In this document: in pieces, positions 16,324 to 25,120 of the stretch
Layout of the letters: each line of letters begins with the position of its first letter
How positions within the stretch are numbered: the first letter of the stretch is position 1
Source of the DNA: Lachnospiraceae bacterium
GTDB lineage: Bacteria; Bacillota; Clostridia; Lachnospirales; Lachnospiraceae
Length of the DNA stretch: 53,015 bases
Assembly (NCBI GenBank): GCA_017527205.1
Contig: JAFXQK010000021.1
Coordinates: 1 to 53,015, forward strand
Direction of reading: 5' to 3'
Translations under genes and position numbers: made by a program
Notes under the pieces: generated by a model
The model's input: the letters and a program-made list of their open reading frames with translations, nothing else
Database searches by the model: none
Told to the model about the DNA's origin: nothing

Positions 16324-17739
16324 ATGGAGAACAAGGTTAGGTTTTACAACACGCTGACGAAGAAGGAAGAATTATTTGTGCCGAACGTGGACGGAAAGGT
16401 TCGCATGTACACCTGTGGTCCTACCGTGTATCATTTCGCACACATTGGAAATCTTAGAACCTATATTTGTGAGGATATTCTGGAGAAGACGCTGCGATAT
16501 GTTGGTTATGACGTAAAGCGTGTCATGAACATTACCGACGTAGGTCACTTGTCCAGCGATGCGGATACGGGTGAGGATAAGATGCTCAAGGGCGCTAAGC
16601 GTGAGCACAAGACCGTCATGGAGATCGCGAAGTTTTATACGGACGCCTTCTTTTCTGACTGCGCAAAGCTCAACATTAAGACGCCTGACGTCGTTGAGCC
16701 TGCGACCAATTGCATTCCCGAGTTCATCAAGATGATCAGCGGCCTGATCGACAAGGGCTATGCCTATCTTGCTGGTGGCAACGTTTATTTTGATACCTCG
16801 AAGCTCAAGGACTATTACGTGCTCTCCAACCACAGCGAGGAGGAGCTTCTCGTGGGCGTGCGCGATGACGTGGAAGAGGATGACAACAAGAGAAACAAGA
16901 GTGATTTTGTGCTTTGGTTTACCAAGTCCAAGTTTGAGGATCAGGAACTAAAGTGGGAGAGTCCTTGGGGCGTTGGCTATCCTGGCTGGCACATTGAGTG
17001 CTCCTGCATCAGCTTAAAGCATCTTGGCGAGTTCATGGACATTCACTGTGGCGGCGTGGACAACATCTTCCCGCACCATACGAATGAAATTGCACAGAGT
17101 GAGTCCTATCTGGGACATAAGTGGTGCAACTACTGGTTCCATGTTCATCATCTGAACGATAAGACGGGAAAAATGAGCAAGTCAAAGGGCGATTTCCTGA
17201 CGGTTTCCCTCTTGGAGTCCAAGGGCTACAATCCCCTGGTGTATCGTATGTTCTGCCTGCAGAGCCATTATCGCAAGCCGCTGGAGTTCTCCTATGAGAA
17301 TCTTGACAATGTGGCATCCGCTTATGACAAGCTGGTCAACCGCATCGCTTCCCTGAATAAGGATGGCGAGGTGGACAAGGAGGCATTTGCTGCTTATCGT
17401 GAGAAATTTGAGGCTGCCCTTTGCGATGATTTCAATACCTCCATGGCCATCACCGTGCTTTATGACATGTTGAAGGCGGAGATAAGCGATGCTACGAAGT
17501 TTGCGCTTGCAGAGAGCTTTGATCAGGTGCTGTCCCTCAACCTGACGACGGCAGTAGCTGACAAGAAGGAAAGCATTGATGATGAGCTGAGCGCATTCGT
17601 GGAGAGCAGGATTGCTGAGCGCGCTCAGGCAAAGAAGGACAAGGATTTTGCCAAGGCAGATGCCATCCGCAATGAGCTTCTCGAAAAAGGCATTGTCCTT
17701 AAGGATACCCGTGAGGGAACCGTTTGGAGTAAAGCATAA
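16324..17739 (+). CDS. cysS: Cysteine-tRNA ligase
   Basis: CysRS is a 471-residue class I synthetase that charges tRNA-Cys. The first zinc ligand is C31 in YTCGPTVY, the HIGH motif appears as HIGN (residues 40-43), further zinc ligands are in GWHIECSC and PHHTNEIAQSE, and KMSKS is at 283-287. The C-terminal helical anticodon domain has RAQAKKDKDFAKADAIR. It is controlled by the T-box leader directly upstream. The order cysS-mrnC-rlmB-sigH that follows is a conserved Firmicutes cluster. Confidence 0.97.
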   Translation: MENKVRFYNTLTKKEELFVPNVDGKVRMYTCGPTVYHFAHIGNLRTYICEDILEKTLRYVGYDVKRVMNITDVGHLSSDADTGEDKMLKGAKREHKTVMEIAKFYTDAFFSDCAKLNIKTPDVVEPATNCIPEFIKMISGLIDKGYAYLAGGNVYFDTSKLKDYYVLSNHSEEELLVGVRDDVEEDDNKRNKSDFVLWFTKSKFEDQELKWESPWGVGYPGWHIECSCISLKHLGEFMDIHCGGVDNIFPHHTNEIAQSESYLGHKWCNYWFHVHHLNDKTGKMSKSKGDFLTVSLLESKGYNPLVYRMFCLQSHYRKPLEFSYENLDNVASAYDKLVNRIASLNKDGEVDKEAFAAYREKFEAALCDDFNTSMAITVLYDMLKAEISDATKFALAESFDQVLSLNLTTAVADKKESIDDELSAFVESRIAERAQAKKDKDFAKADAIRNELLEKGIVLKDTREGTVWSKA

Positions 17740-17750
17740 ACTGCGTTAAA

Positions 17751-17823
17751 CTCGGGGCTAGGTTTGGATCATCTTTTTGGTAGACTTTTGACCCAAAAAG
17801 ACGATCCAAACCTTCCCCTCGAG
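17751..17823 (-). repeat. Palindromic repeat element, copy A (73 nt)
   Basis: A long imperfect inverted repeat starts 12 bases after the cysS stop. Read on the minus strand, it begins CTCGAGGGGAAGGTTTGG and ends CCAAACCTAGCCCCGAG. A 15-bp inner stem lies between these outer arms. It matches copy C (47061-47133) at about 64 of 73 positions, in opposite orientation, and shares its outer arms with copy B. No T tract follows and there is no ORF. Confidence 0.85.
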
Positions 17824-17892
17824 AAAAAGGAGAGATTTACTCAATGACATTGTATATTAATCCCGAGGGTTAACGGATAGTGGAGGAAGGCT

Positions 17893-18321
17893 TTGGAAGC
17901 ACAGGATTTTTTGGAAAAGATAAAGGAGACCTTTCCCTGCCCCGAGCAGGACGTCAGGGCATATTCTCCTCTGGCACTTGCCTTTGTGGGGGACGGCGTA
18001 TTTAGCCTGGTCGTGCGTACCATGATTGTCAACGCGGCGAATCGTGCGAATCATGCTCTGCACAATGCTTCTGTGAAGTACGTGAAGGCAGAAAACCAGT
18101 CTAAAATTGTGGACGTCATCACGCCGATTTTGACGCAAGAGGAGTCTGACATTCTCCGCAGGGGCTGCAACGCAAAGCCGCATACGACGGCAAAAAACGC
18201 AAGCCTTAAGGATTACCATAAGGCGACAGGCTTGGAGGCTCTGGTGGGATATCTTTACCTTGCAGGACGAACGGACCGCATGCTGGAGCTCTTGAAAATT
18301 GGGTTCGACAGCTTGACATAG
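17893..18321 (+). CDS. mrnC: Mini-ribonuclease 3 (Mini-III)
   Basis: Mini-III matures 23S rRNA ends in Firmicutes. The 142-residue protein is an RNase III catalytic domain without the dsRNA-binding domain. It shows YSPLALAFVGDGVFSLVVR (with the catalytic Asp) and the second acidic motif GLEALVGYLYL. The start is TTG 17893, six bases after GGAGG; no ATG fits. Its position between cysS and rlmB is the standard Firmicutes location. Confidence 0.93.
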   Translation: MEAQDFLEKIKETFPCPEQDVRAYSPLALAFVGDGVFSLVVRTMIVNAANRANHALHNASVKYVKAENQSKIVDVITPILTQEESDILRRGCNAKPHTTAKNASLKDYHKATGLEALVGYLYLAGRTDRMLELLKIGFDSLT

Positions 18322-18474
18322 ACCGTTTGAAGAAAGAGGAATATCGGCCAGAAGAGAAAGAAAAGAAGTGTTGCGACAAGTGCCTTAGACTTGCGTAAAA
18401 GGTGTCGTGGGAAGAAGGATCGGCATCTGAGAGCAGGCACTAGGCATAAGCCGCAGGAAGGAATAGGTAGGAGC

Positions 18475-19218
18475 ATGGGATATCAGGAATTTACGATTGA
18501 GGGACGCAATGCCGTGATTGAGGCGTTTCGTTCCGGAAAGACCATAGATAAATTGTATGTGCTGGATGGCTGTCAGGATGGACCGATGATGACCATCAAG
18601 CGCGAGGCAAAAAAACAGAACGTGATGGTGAAGTTTGTGACCAAGGAGCGTTTGGATCAGATGTCTGATACGGGAAAGCATCAGGGCGTGATTGCCGTGG
18701 CGGCTGCCTATGAGTATGCAGAGGTGGAGGACATGCTGAAGGCGGCAAAGGAAAAGGGCGAAGCGCCGTTCCTGTTTCTTTTGGATAACATTGAGGATCC
18801 GCACAATCTTGGCGCCATTATCAGGACGGCAAATCTCGCAGGTGCACATGGCGTCATCATCCCGAAAAATCGTGCGGCTGGCCTTACGGCTACCGTTGCA
18901 AGGACCTCTGCGGGTGCACTGAACTATACTCCCGTGGCGAAGGTGACAAACCTTACCAAAACCATTGAAGACCTAAAGAAGGAGGGCCTTTGGTTTGTGT
19001 GCGCCGACATGGGCGGCACCACCATGTATGACCTGAATTTGACAGGTCCCATCGGCCTTGTCATTGGCAATGAAGGAGAGGGCGTAGGACGCCTCGTGAA
19101 GGAGAGTTGCGACATGGTTGCCTCCATTCCCATGAAGGGCAATATCGATTCCCTCAACGCCTCCGTGGCAGCTGGCGTCCTCGCCTACGAAATCGTCCGC
19201 CAGCGCCTGTTGAAGTAG
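18475..19218 (+). CDS. rlmB: 23S rRNA (guanosine-2'-O-)-methyltransferase, RlmB/TrmH family
   Basis: This 247-residue SPOUT methyltransferase has an N-terminal L30e-like substrate domain (about 1-80). The three knot motifs follow: LDNIEDPHNLGAIIRTA, GLVIGNEGEGVG, and IPMKGNIDSLNASVAAGVL. The family methylates G2251 of 23S rRNA in E. coli. ATG 18475 is preceded by AGGTAGGAG, with the alternative AGGAAGG at 18455. The 150-base gap between mrnC and rlmB holds no clear gene or terminator, so they are likely co-transcribed. The exact rRNA target is assumed from gene order. Confidence 0.92.
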   Translation: MGYQEFTIEGRNAVIEAFRSGKTIDKLYVLDGCQDGPMMTIKREAKKQNVMVKFVTKERLDQMSDTGKHQGVIAVAAAYEYAEVEDMLKAAKEKGEAPFLFLLDNIEDPHNLGAIIRTANLAGAHGVIIPKNRAAGLTATVARTSAGALNYTPVAKVTNLTKTIEDLKKEGLWFVCADMGGTTMYDLNLTGPIGLVIGNEGEGVGRLVKESCDMVASIPMKGNIDSLNASVAAGVLAYEIVRQRLLK

Positions 19219-19320
19219 TATGCTTCTTAGATAAGACCTTCCTTTCTGACAGAATCCTCCAAAAGGCGGGAATCTGGAAAATGTAAATCCCACGATAGAA
19301 AACAAAGCAGGAAAAGAGGA

Positions 19321-19367
19321 AAAAGCTACCAAAGAAGACAAAATGGCAAATTAGGTAGCTTTTGCTG
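19321..19367 (+). terminator. Hairpin after rlmB
   Basis: A 10-bp stem AAAAGCTACC / GGTAGCTTTT with a 23-nt loop lies 100 bases after rlmB. The closing strand provides only four T. It is the main structure in the 300-base gap 19219-19518, which otherwise holds a weak promoter. Confidence 0.5.
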
Positions 19368-19404
19368 GGTCTTAGCAGACAATTTAGGACAATCTGTGCA
19401 CCGC

Positions 19405-19434
19405 TTGTAGAAACACAATCCAAGTTTGTACAAT
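19405..19434 (+). promoter_or_regulatory. Weak promoter candidate for sigH
   Basis: TTGTAG (19405-19410) and TACAAT (19429-19434) are 18 bases apart, 85 bases before the sigH start. The -35 box is poor. Confidence 0.4.
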
Positions 19435-19518
19435 GAAAACGCTTTTATAAAAAGGGAGAAAAAACGGGGAGACACGTGGACCTCCCCCGAGTTAGCTCAT
19501 AACATGGAGGGCATTTGC

Positions 19519-20148
19519 ATGGTTGGAGAGAATGAATACCAGGGCTGCACGGACGAGGAATTGATTGACAGGCTGCGGGCGGGTGAGACACAAATCACCG
19601 AGTACCTGTGCGATAAATATAAGAATTTAGTGCGCAAAGGGGCGCGCAGCATGTTCATCCTAGGCGGAGATACGGAGGACCTGATTCAGGAAGGCATGAT
19701 CGGACTCTTCAAGGCCGTGCGCGACTATGACAGCGGCCGAGACGCGAGCTTTTATACCTTTGCGGAGCTCTGCATCAATCGCCAGATATATACGGCCGTA
19801 CAGGCATCAAGGCGGAAAAAACACGTGCCCTTGAACGAAGCCGTTTCTTTGTATAGCCAGGTGGATGGCGCAGGTGACGGCGAGGGCCGGTTTCTCCTCG
19901 AAGAGCTTGCAGACGGCGCGAGACTGGATCCGGAAAGCATGATGCTGGACAAGGAAGGACTGAAGGAATTAGAACAGACCATCGAAGATTCCCTAAGCCC
20001 CTTTGAAAAGCAAGTGTTCGACCTCTATCTCACGCACATGCCGACGTCACAGATCGCGAGGATCCTTGGAAAGAATGAAAAATCCACGGACAATGCCCTG
20101 CAAAGACTCAAGGCAAAACTAAAGAAGGTTCTGCAAGACAAAAAATGA
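19519..20148 (+). CDS. sigH: RNA polymerase sigma factor, SigH (Spo0H) type
   Basis: This 209-residue sigma-70 family protein has region 2 (LVRKGARSMFILGGDTEDLIQEGMIGLFKAVRDYD, core-binding and -10 recognition) and region 4 (LSPFEKQVFDLYLTHMPTSQIARILG, -35 helix-turn-helix). Gene order after cysS-mrnC-rlmB, and the sequence ELIDRLRAGE near the start, point to SigH, which directs entry into sporulation or competence in Firmicutes. The start is ATG 19519, seven bases after GGAGGG. The usual yacP gene before it is missing. The usual rpmG-secE-nusG run does not follow; an unrelated pump does. Confidence 0.88.
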   Translation: MVGENEYQGCTDEELIDRLRAGETQITEYLCDKYKNLVRKGARSMFILGGDTEDLIQEGMIGLFKAVRDYDSGRDASFYTFAELCINRQIYTAVQASRRKKHVPLNEAVSLYSQVDGAGDGEGRFLLEELADGARLDPESMMLDKEGLKELEQTIEDSLSPFEKQVFDLYLTHMPTSQIARILGKNEKSTDNALQRLKAKLKKVLQDKK

Positions 20149-20170
20149 TAACTGAGTAAAAGGAATAAAG

Positions 20171-20198
20171 AAAGTGCCCTGTTTTCGGTACTTTTTTT
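20171..20198 (+). terminator. Intrinsic terminator after sigH
   Basis: The stem AAAGTGCC / GGTACTTT (one G-U pair) with an eight-base loop runs into seven T. Confidence 0.85.
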
Positions 20199-20222
20199 AT
20201 TCTTTTTTAATGATTTGAAATC

Positions 20223-20251
20223 TTGTAACGCCCGTTTGTTCGTGGTATTCT
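20223..20251 (+). promoter_or_regulatory. Promoter of the RND transporter gene
   Basis: TTGTAA (20223-20228) and TATTCT (20246-20251) are 17 bases apart, 88 bases before the ATG at 20339. Confidence 0.55.
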
Positions 20252-20338
20252 TGGAATGACACAAAATTCTTATGGGGAAGAATTGCGGTTTCTGGGGGGA
20301 ACGAAGAAAGCAAAAAGAGCTAAGCGGAGGCTTTTTAT

Positions 20339-23300
20339 ATGTCAAGTTTCAGTGTCAGAAAACCTTATACCGTGCTGGTGGGCGTCATTTTGGCCATTGT
20401 TTTGGGCGTCGTTTCCTTTACGAAGACGACGACAGATCTTCTGCCCAATATCAGCCTTCCCTATGTCATTGTTGTTACGACCTATCCCGGGGCCAGTCCT
20501 GAGACGGTGGAGTCGGTGATCACCCAGCCCGTTGAAGCGGGAATGGCGACGGTCAGCAACATCGAGAGCATTCAATCCGTTTCGTCGGAAAACTATTCCA
20601 TGGTTATCCTGGAATTTGCACAATCCACCAACATGGATTCCATTTCCCTGGAGATTCGTGAAAAGCTGGATCAGGTCAAGGCTTATTGGGATGATTCTGT
20701 CGGTAATCCCATGATCATGAAGCTGAATCCCAACATGCTGCCCATCATGATTGCCGCCGTTGGCGTGGATGGCATGGATACCGCGCAGATCAGTACCTAT
20801 GTCAAGGATGAGCTGATCCCTTCCCTCGAAAGTATTGAGGGCGTGGCATCTGCTTCCGCAACGGGTCTTTTGGAAAAGAGCGTTCATGTCATGATTCGCC
20901 AGGAAAAGGTGGATCAGGTCAACGAGAAAATTCGCGCCGCCATTGATAAGAAGATGGAGGATGCGGCGAAGGAACTGGCGGAGGGACGTCAGAAAATTGA
21001 AGACGGTCAGAAGGAACTCCTGGATGGAAAGCAGGGCATCCTCGATGGAAAGAAGGGACTTCTTGACGGCCAAAAGCAGCTGGAGGAAGGAAAGCAGCAG
21101 CTGGCAGAGAAGCAGGAGGAGACCCTGGCACAGCTTGCTGCCACAAAGTCCATGCTGATGTCGGCAAAGGCACAGCTAGAGGCGACAAAGGTTACCATGA
21201 CGCTTGCAAAGGGCGTGTTGGATCCTCTGGTAACGCAGGTTACGGATCTTGAAAAGCGTCAAAATGAGCTACAGATCATGCGGGAAAAAGCGCTCGAGAA
21301 TCTTGCTGACAGCGTGAACGAAGGCATTAACGGCATTGTTGACAGAATTACTGGTAATACGGGCTCCGAGGAAGGAGAACAGGGCGATAATTCGGAAGGC
21401 TCTGGTCAGGCTTCGGGGAACCCTTCTGAAGCGCAGAATTCTTCTGACGCACAGAAAACAGAAGAGGAAATGAGCAAGCTGGAAGCGCAGATCCGTGCAA
21501 CGCTGAAGGAAATTCGCGAGCAGATCCTGCAGAATCAGTATTTGAAGGATGCAGCCGCAAACAGCTCTGAACTCAAGCAGGTATTGGACGCACTGGAAAA
21601 GACGAATCCTGACGAGGATCCCGTGACGCTGTTGCAGGCAGTAAAGAGCGCGCTTTTGACGCTTCAAAAAACGCTGAATACTACGGCTTCTACGCTGGAA
21701 TCAGGACTTGCACAGGTAAATCAGGGTCTGGAGGCCGTAGAAAAGGGAGAACTTCAGGCGGCCATTGAATTTGCAAACGCTTCTGCCGGAATCACCATCG
21801 GAGAATACAAGATGGAGCTTGGAAAGACTCAGCTTGAGCAGGCTGAGCAGCAGATCAAGAGCGGTCAGGAGCAGCTCGATCAGGCGCTGGAACAGATCGA
21901 GCAGGGCGAGAAACAGCTAGAGGAGGCCAGGGAAACGGCCTATGATCAGGCGGACGTACAGAACATTCTTACCGTGGCAACGGTTGAAGGATTATTGGTT
22001 GCACAGAACTTCTCCATGCCTGCGGGCTATGTTACGGAGGAGGGCGTATCCTATCTGATCCGTGTGGGCGATAAGCCTCGTTCCGCGGAGGAGCTTCAGG
22101 CAATGCCCTTGATTGATCTGCATATGGAGGGCATGGATGCCATAACGCTGGGCGACGTTGCTGACGTTTTTTATGCGGACAATTCTGACAGCATTTATGC
22201 GAACGTTAACGGAAGCGCGGGTGTCATGCTGTCCTTGCAGAAACAGACGGGCTATTCGACGGGCGACGTATCCGATAAACTTAAGGAAAAATTTGACAAG
22301 CTGATGAAGGAGGATTCCACCCTCCACGTCATCACGCTGATGGATCAGGGAATCTACATTGACATGGTCATGGATTCCATCATCAGTAACATTTTGTTCG
22401 GCGGTGGCCTTGCCATTTTGATCCTGCTGTTGTTCTTAAGAGATCTGCGTCCGACGATGGTGGTGGCGTTCTCCATCCCGATCAGCCTGGTGACGGCCAT
22501 CGTGTGCATGTATTTCTCAGGCGTTACGTTGAACGTGATTTCCCTTTCGGGTTTGGCGCTGGGCATTGGCATGTTGGTGGACAACTCGATCGTCGTGATA
22601 GAAAATATATACCGATTGCGAGGCGAAGGGGCGTCCATGAAGGATGCCGCGATCGAGGGCGCAAAGGAGGTGGCGGGTGCCATCATGGCGTCTACTCTTA
22701 CGACGGTCTGCGTATTCTTGCCCATCGTGTTTACCGAGGGCATCACGAGACAGCTCTTCGTGGACATGGGACTGACTATCGCATATTCCCTGTTTGCGAG
22801 CCTTGCAGTTGCATTGACGGTGGTTCCGGCCATGGCATCGAAGATGCTGACGGGATCAAGCCTTAAGAAGGAGACAAAGTTCTTCTCCTGGATCATCAAG
22901 GGCTATGGTAAGTTCCTTGCTGGCGCGCTGAAGGTAAAGGTGCTGGTATTTATACTTGCTCTTGCCTTGCTGGGCCTTAGTGCGTATGCGGCATATTCCA
23001 ATGGTACGGCCTTCATGCCGGCGATGGATTCTCCTCAGATGACGGTCAACGTGAAATTGGATGACACGGCGAAGCTCTCAGAGACGGCAGAGGTTACGGA
23101 TCAGGTGGTCGAGATGCTCCTTTCCCTGGACGAGGTGACGGATGCAGGTGCCATGACGAGCTCTAGCACGTCCATCGTTGGCATGCTTGGCGGAAGCGGA
23201 GCGGAAAATGCAACTTCCATCTATGTCGTAACGAGAGAAGATAAGACAAAGACCAATGACGAGCTGGCGGCCGAGATTATGGAAATGACGGAGGACGTTC

Positions 23301-24499
23301 CTGCAAAGATCACGGTGGAGACGTCAAGCATGGACATGTCAGCCCTTGGCGGCAGCGGCATTACGATTGAGGTTCGCGGACGTGACCTTGATGAGCTTCG
23401 CAGGATCGCAAGAGAGGTTGCAACGATCGTGGAAAGCGTAGAGGGAACGGCAGAGGTTTCCAATGGACTGGCTGAAACGGGAACGGAGCTTCGAATTCAC
23501 GTAAGGAAAGAGGATGCAGTGAAATATGGACTTTCCGTGGCGCAGGTCTTTACGCAGGTCATGAATAAGGTGGCGGCGGCGAGTGCTTCCACGGTGCTTT
23601 CCGGAAATGATCAGGATTACAGCGTTTACGTACAAAATGACAGTGACGAGGCATTGACTCGTGAGCTGTTAAAGCAGATTGAGATCAGCGGAACGGGAGA
23701 GAATCAGACACCCGTGAAGGTAAAGCTTTCTGAGATCGCAGATTTTGAAGATGAGAAATCCCTGGATTCCATCAACAGAATTGACCAATCGAGATATATT
23801 GCCGTCAGTGCAAAAATTGCAGACGGTTATAACATTGGTAAGGTGTCAGCGGCATTGGAAGACCGCATGAAGGATTACAAGGTGCCGGAGGGTTATCGTT
23901 TGGTTTATTCCGGTGAAAATGAAACCATTAATGATGCCATGGGCCAGCTCTATTTGATGCTGTTGCTTGCCGTTATCTTTATGTACCTTATCATGGTGGC
24001 GCAGTTCCAGTCCCTGCTGTCGCCCTTTATCATTATGTTTACCATCCCGCTTGCGTTTACGGGTGGCTTCCTTGGACTGTACTTTAGTCACAGCGAGATC
24101 AGCGTGGTTGCCATGATCGGCTTCGTCATGCTGGCAGGTATTATCGTAAACAACGGTATCGTTCTGATTGACTATATGAATCAGCTCCGTGAGGGCGGCA
24201 TGGAGCGGCGCGAAGCCATTCTGACCGCAGGTAAAACGAGACTTCGTCCCGTGCTGATGACGGCGCTGACAACGATTCTTGCCCTGTCCACCATGGTATT
24301 TTCCAACGACATGGGTTCCGCCATGGGAAAACCGATGGCAATCGTTACCATCGGCGGCCTTCTCTACGGTACCCTGCTGACCCTCATCGTCATCCCTTGC
24401 GTCTATGACGTCTTCGCCAGGGGCGGCGAACGCAGAAAAGCGAAGCCCAAGAAGCAGAAGGTTGAAACCGTCATCTTCGAAGACGAGGATAATAACTAA
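20339..24499 (+). CDS. RND-family efflux permease with a large coiled-coil insertion
   Basis: At 1386 residues this is about 330 longer than AcrB. TM1 lies near residues 12-31, followed by the porter motif LLPNISLPYVIVVTTYPGAS. The central membrane block includes GLALGIGMLVDNSIVVIENI near 735-755, and a second block near 1200-1370 carries the matching MLAGIIVNNGIVLIDYMN. About residues 190-535 are a long helical insertion of DGxxxL and GxxQLEEA heptads, with a Ser/Gly/Glu-rich linker near 335-370. It resembles the coiled coils of YhgE-like proteins. It may replace a separate adaptor protein, since no MFP or outer-membrane partner gene is nearby. GGAGG lies eight bases before ATG 20339. The substrate is unknown; drug, lipid or peptide export are all possible. 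Confidence 0.9.
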   Translation: MSSFSVRKPYTVLVGVILAIVLGVVSFTKTTTDLLPNISLPYVIVVTTYPGASPETVESVITQPVEAGMATVSNIESIQSVSSENYSMVILEFAQSTNMDSISLEIREKLDQVKAYWDDSVGNPMIMKLNPNMLPIMIAAVGVDGMDTAQISTYVKDELIPSLESIEGVASASATGLLEKSVHVMIRQEKVDQVNEKIRAAIDKKMEDAAKELAEGRQKIEDGQKELLDGKQGILDGKKGLLDGQKQLEEGKQQLAEKQEETLAQLAATKSMLMSAKAQLEATKVTMTLAKGVLDPLVTQVTDLEKRQNELQIMREKALENLADSVNEGINGIVDRITGNTGSEEGEQGDNSEGSGQASGNPSEAQNSSDAQKTEEEMSKLEAQIRATLKEIREQILQNQYLKDAAANSSELKQVLDALEKTNPDEDPVTLLQAVKSALLTLQKTLNTTASTLESGLAQVNQGLEAVEKGELQAAIEFANASAGITIGEYKMELGKTQLEQAEQQIKSGQEQLDQALEQIEQGEKQLEEARETAYDQADVQNILTVATVEGLLVAQNFSMPAGYVTEEGVSYLIRVGDKPRSAEELQAMPLIDLHMEGMDAITLGDVADVFYADNSDSIYANVNGSAGVMLSLQKQTGYSTGDVSDKLKEKFDKLMKEDSTLHVITLMDQGIYIDMVMDSIISNILFGGGLAILILLLFLRDLRPTMVVAFSIPISLVTAIVCMYFSGVTLNVISLSGLALGIGMLVDNSIVVIENIYRLRGEGASMKDAAIEGAKEVAGAIMASTLTTVCVFLPIVFTEGITRQLFVDMGLTIAYSLFASLAVALTVVPAMASKMLTGSSLKKETKFFSWIIKGYGKFLAGALKVKVLVFILALALLGLSAYAAYSNGTAFMPAMDSPQMTVNVKLDDTAKLSETAEVTDQVVEMLLSLDEVTDAGAMTSSSTSIVGMLGGSGAENATSIYVVTREDKTKTNDELAAEIMEMTEDVPAKITVETSSMDMSALGGSGITIEVRGRDLDELRRIAREVATIVESVEGTAEVSNGLAETGTELRIHVRKEDAVKYGLSVAQVFTQVMNKVAAASASTVLSGNDQDYSVYVQNDSDEALTRELLKQIEISGTGENQTPVKVKLSEIADFEDEKSLDSINRIDQSRYIAVSAKIADGYNIGKVSAALEDRMKDYKVPEGYRLVYSGENETINDAMGQLYLMLLLAVIFMYLIMVAQFQSLLSPFIIMFTIPLAFTGGFLGLYFSHSEISVVAMIGFVMLAGIIVNNGIVLIDYMNQLREGGMERREAILTAGKTRLRPVLMTALTTILALSTMVFSNDMGSAMGKPMAIVTIGGLLYGTLLTLIVIPCVYDVFARGGERRKAKPKKQKVETVIFEDEDNN

Positions 24500-24517
24500 A
24501 AAATATTTAGAACATAA

Positions 24518-24759
24518 AGCCCCAGATTCCCTTCAAGGAAGTATGTATTACCTCGAGGGGGAAGGTCTGGGGAGTCTCGCTCAGGTATGTGTGCCAAGCG
24601 TCGGTACTTAGGTGGCGTATACGGACGAATCTATTTGATTCGTTCGTGACACCTTAGTACCGATACGCTGCACCCATAGCGCGAGCGTACCTGAGTGAGA
24701 CTCCCCAAACCTAACCCCCGAGTTGTACCAGAACTTTTTCTTGAAGGGAATCTGGGGCT
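24518..24759. repeat. Giant nested palindrome containing repeat copy B
   Basis: A perfect 20-bp inverted repeat (24518-24537 with 24740-24759) encloses a core at 24552-24722. The core arms start CTCGAGGGGGAAGGTCTGG and end CCAAACCTAACCCCCGAG, like copies A and C. Inside are further paired arms: GAGTCTC with GAGACTC, CTCAGGTA with TACCTGAG, CGGTACTTAGGTG with CACCTTAGTACCG, and CGGACGAATC with GATTCGTTCG around a TATTT loop. It fills the gap between the pump and tRNA-Thr. No ORF of note lies within, so it is not an autonomous insertion sequence. Confidence 0.9.
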
Positions 24760-24774
24760 ATTGCGATGAAAACA

Positions 24775-24814
24775 ATAAAAAAGAAGCTTGAAACCGCAAA
24801 GTTTCAAGCTTCTT
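24775..24814 (-). terminator. Intrinsic terminator of tRNA-Thr
   Basis: On the minus strand a perfect 14-bp stem (AAGAAGCTTGAAAC / GTTTCAAGCTTCTT, six-base loop) is followed by TTTTATT. Confidence 0.9.
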
Positions 24815-24828
24815 GGGGGTTGGTTGCG

Positions 24829-24901
24829 AGCTGCTGACCGGAATCGAACCGGTGACCTCCACATTACCAATGTGACGCTCTACCGACTGAGCCACAGCAG
24901 C
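24829..24901 (-). tRNA. tRNA-Thr (anticodon GGT)
   Basis: A 73-nt cloverleaf lies on the minus strand. The acceptor GCTGCTG pairs with CAGCAGC, the D stem is GCTC/GAGC, the anticodon loop is TTGGTAA, and the T arm is ACCGG-TTCGATT-CCGGT. The discriminator is T and CCA is not encoded. It reads ACC/ACT threonine codons. Confidence 0.96.
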
Positions 24902-24935
24902 ATTTGGATCTGCTCTCTCGCAGTCACCGTGTATC

Positions 24936-24964
24936 ATCTTAACAAAAGTTTGGAGATCTGTCAA
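24936..24964 (-). promoter_or_regulatory. Sigma-A promoter of tRNA-Thr
   Basis: On the minus strand TTGACA (24964-24959) and TAAGAT (24941-24936) are 17 bases apart, 35 bases before the tRNA. Confidence 0.8.
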
Positions 24965-25120
24965 TACCAAATTTTATTTTTTTTCACTGATGTCTTTTCA
25001 ATCAGATTTTACTTTTCTTTTCAGGCATGTTAAAATGTGTATGGTCGACCTGAGGGGAGTTTGACGCGCACACAAACGACGCGTACTAAAATAATGATGC
25101 CGGAAGGATAAAAGGGATTG

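Noticed and set aside
24518..24759. Insertion sequence with terminal inverted repeats
   Set aside because: The interior is itself palindromic and has no transposase-sized frame, so it is not an autonomous IS.
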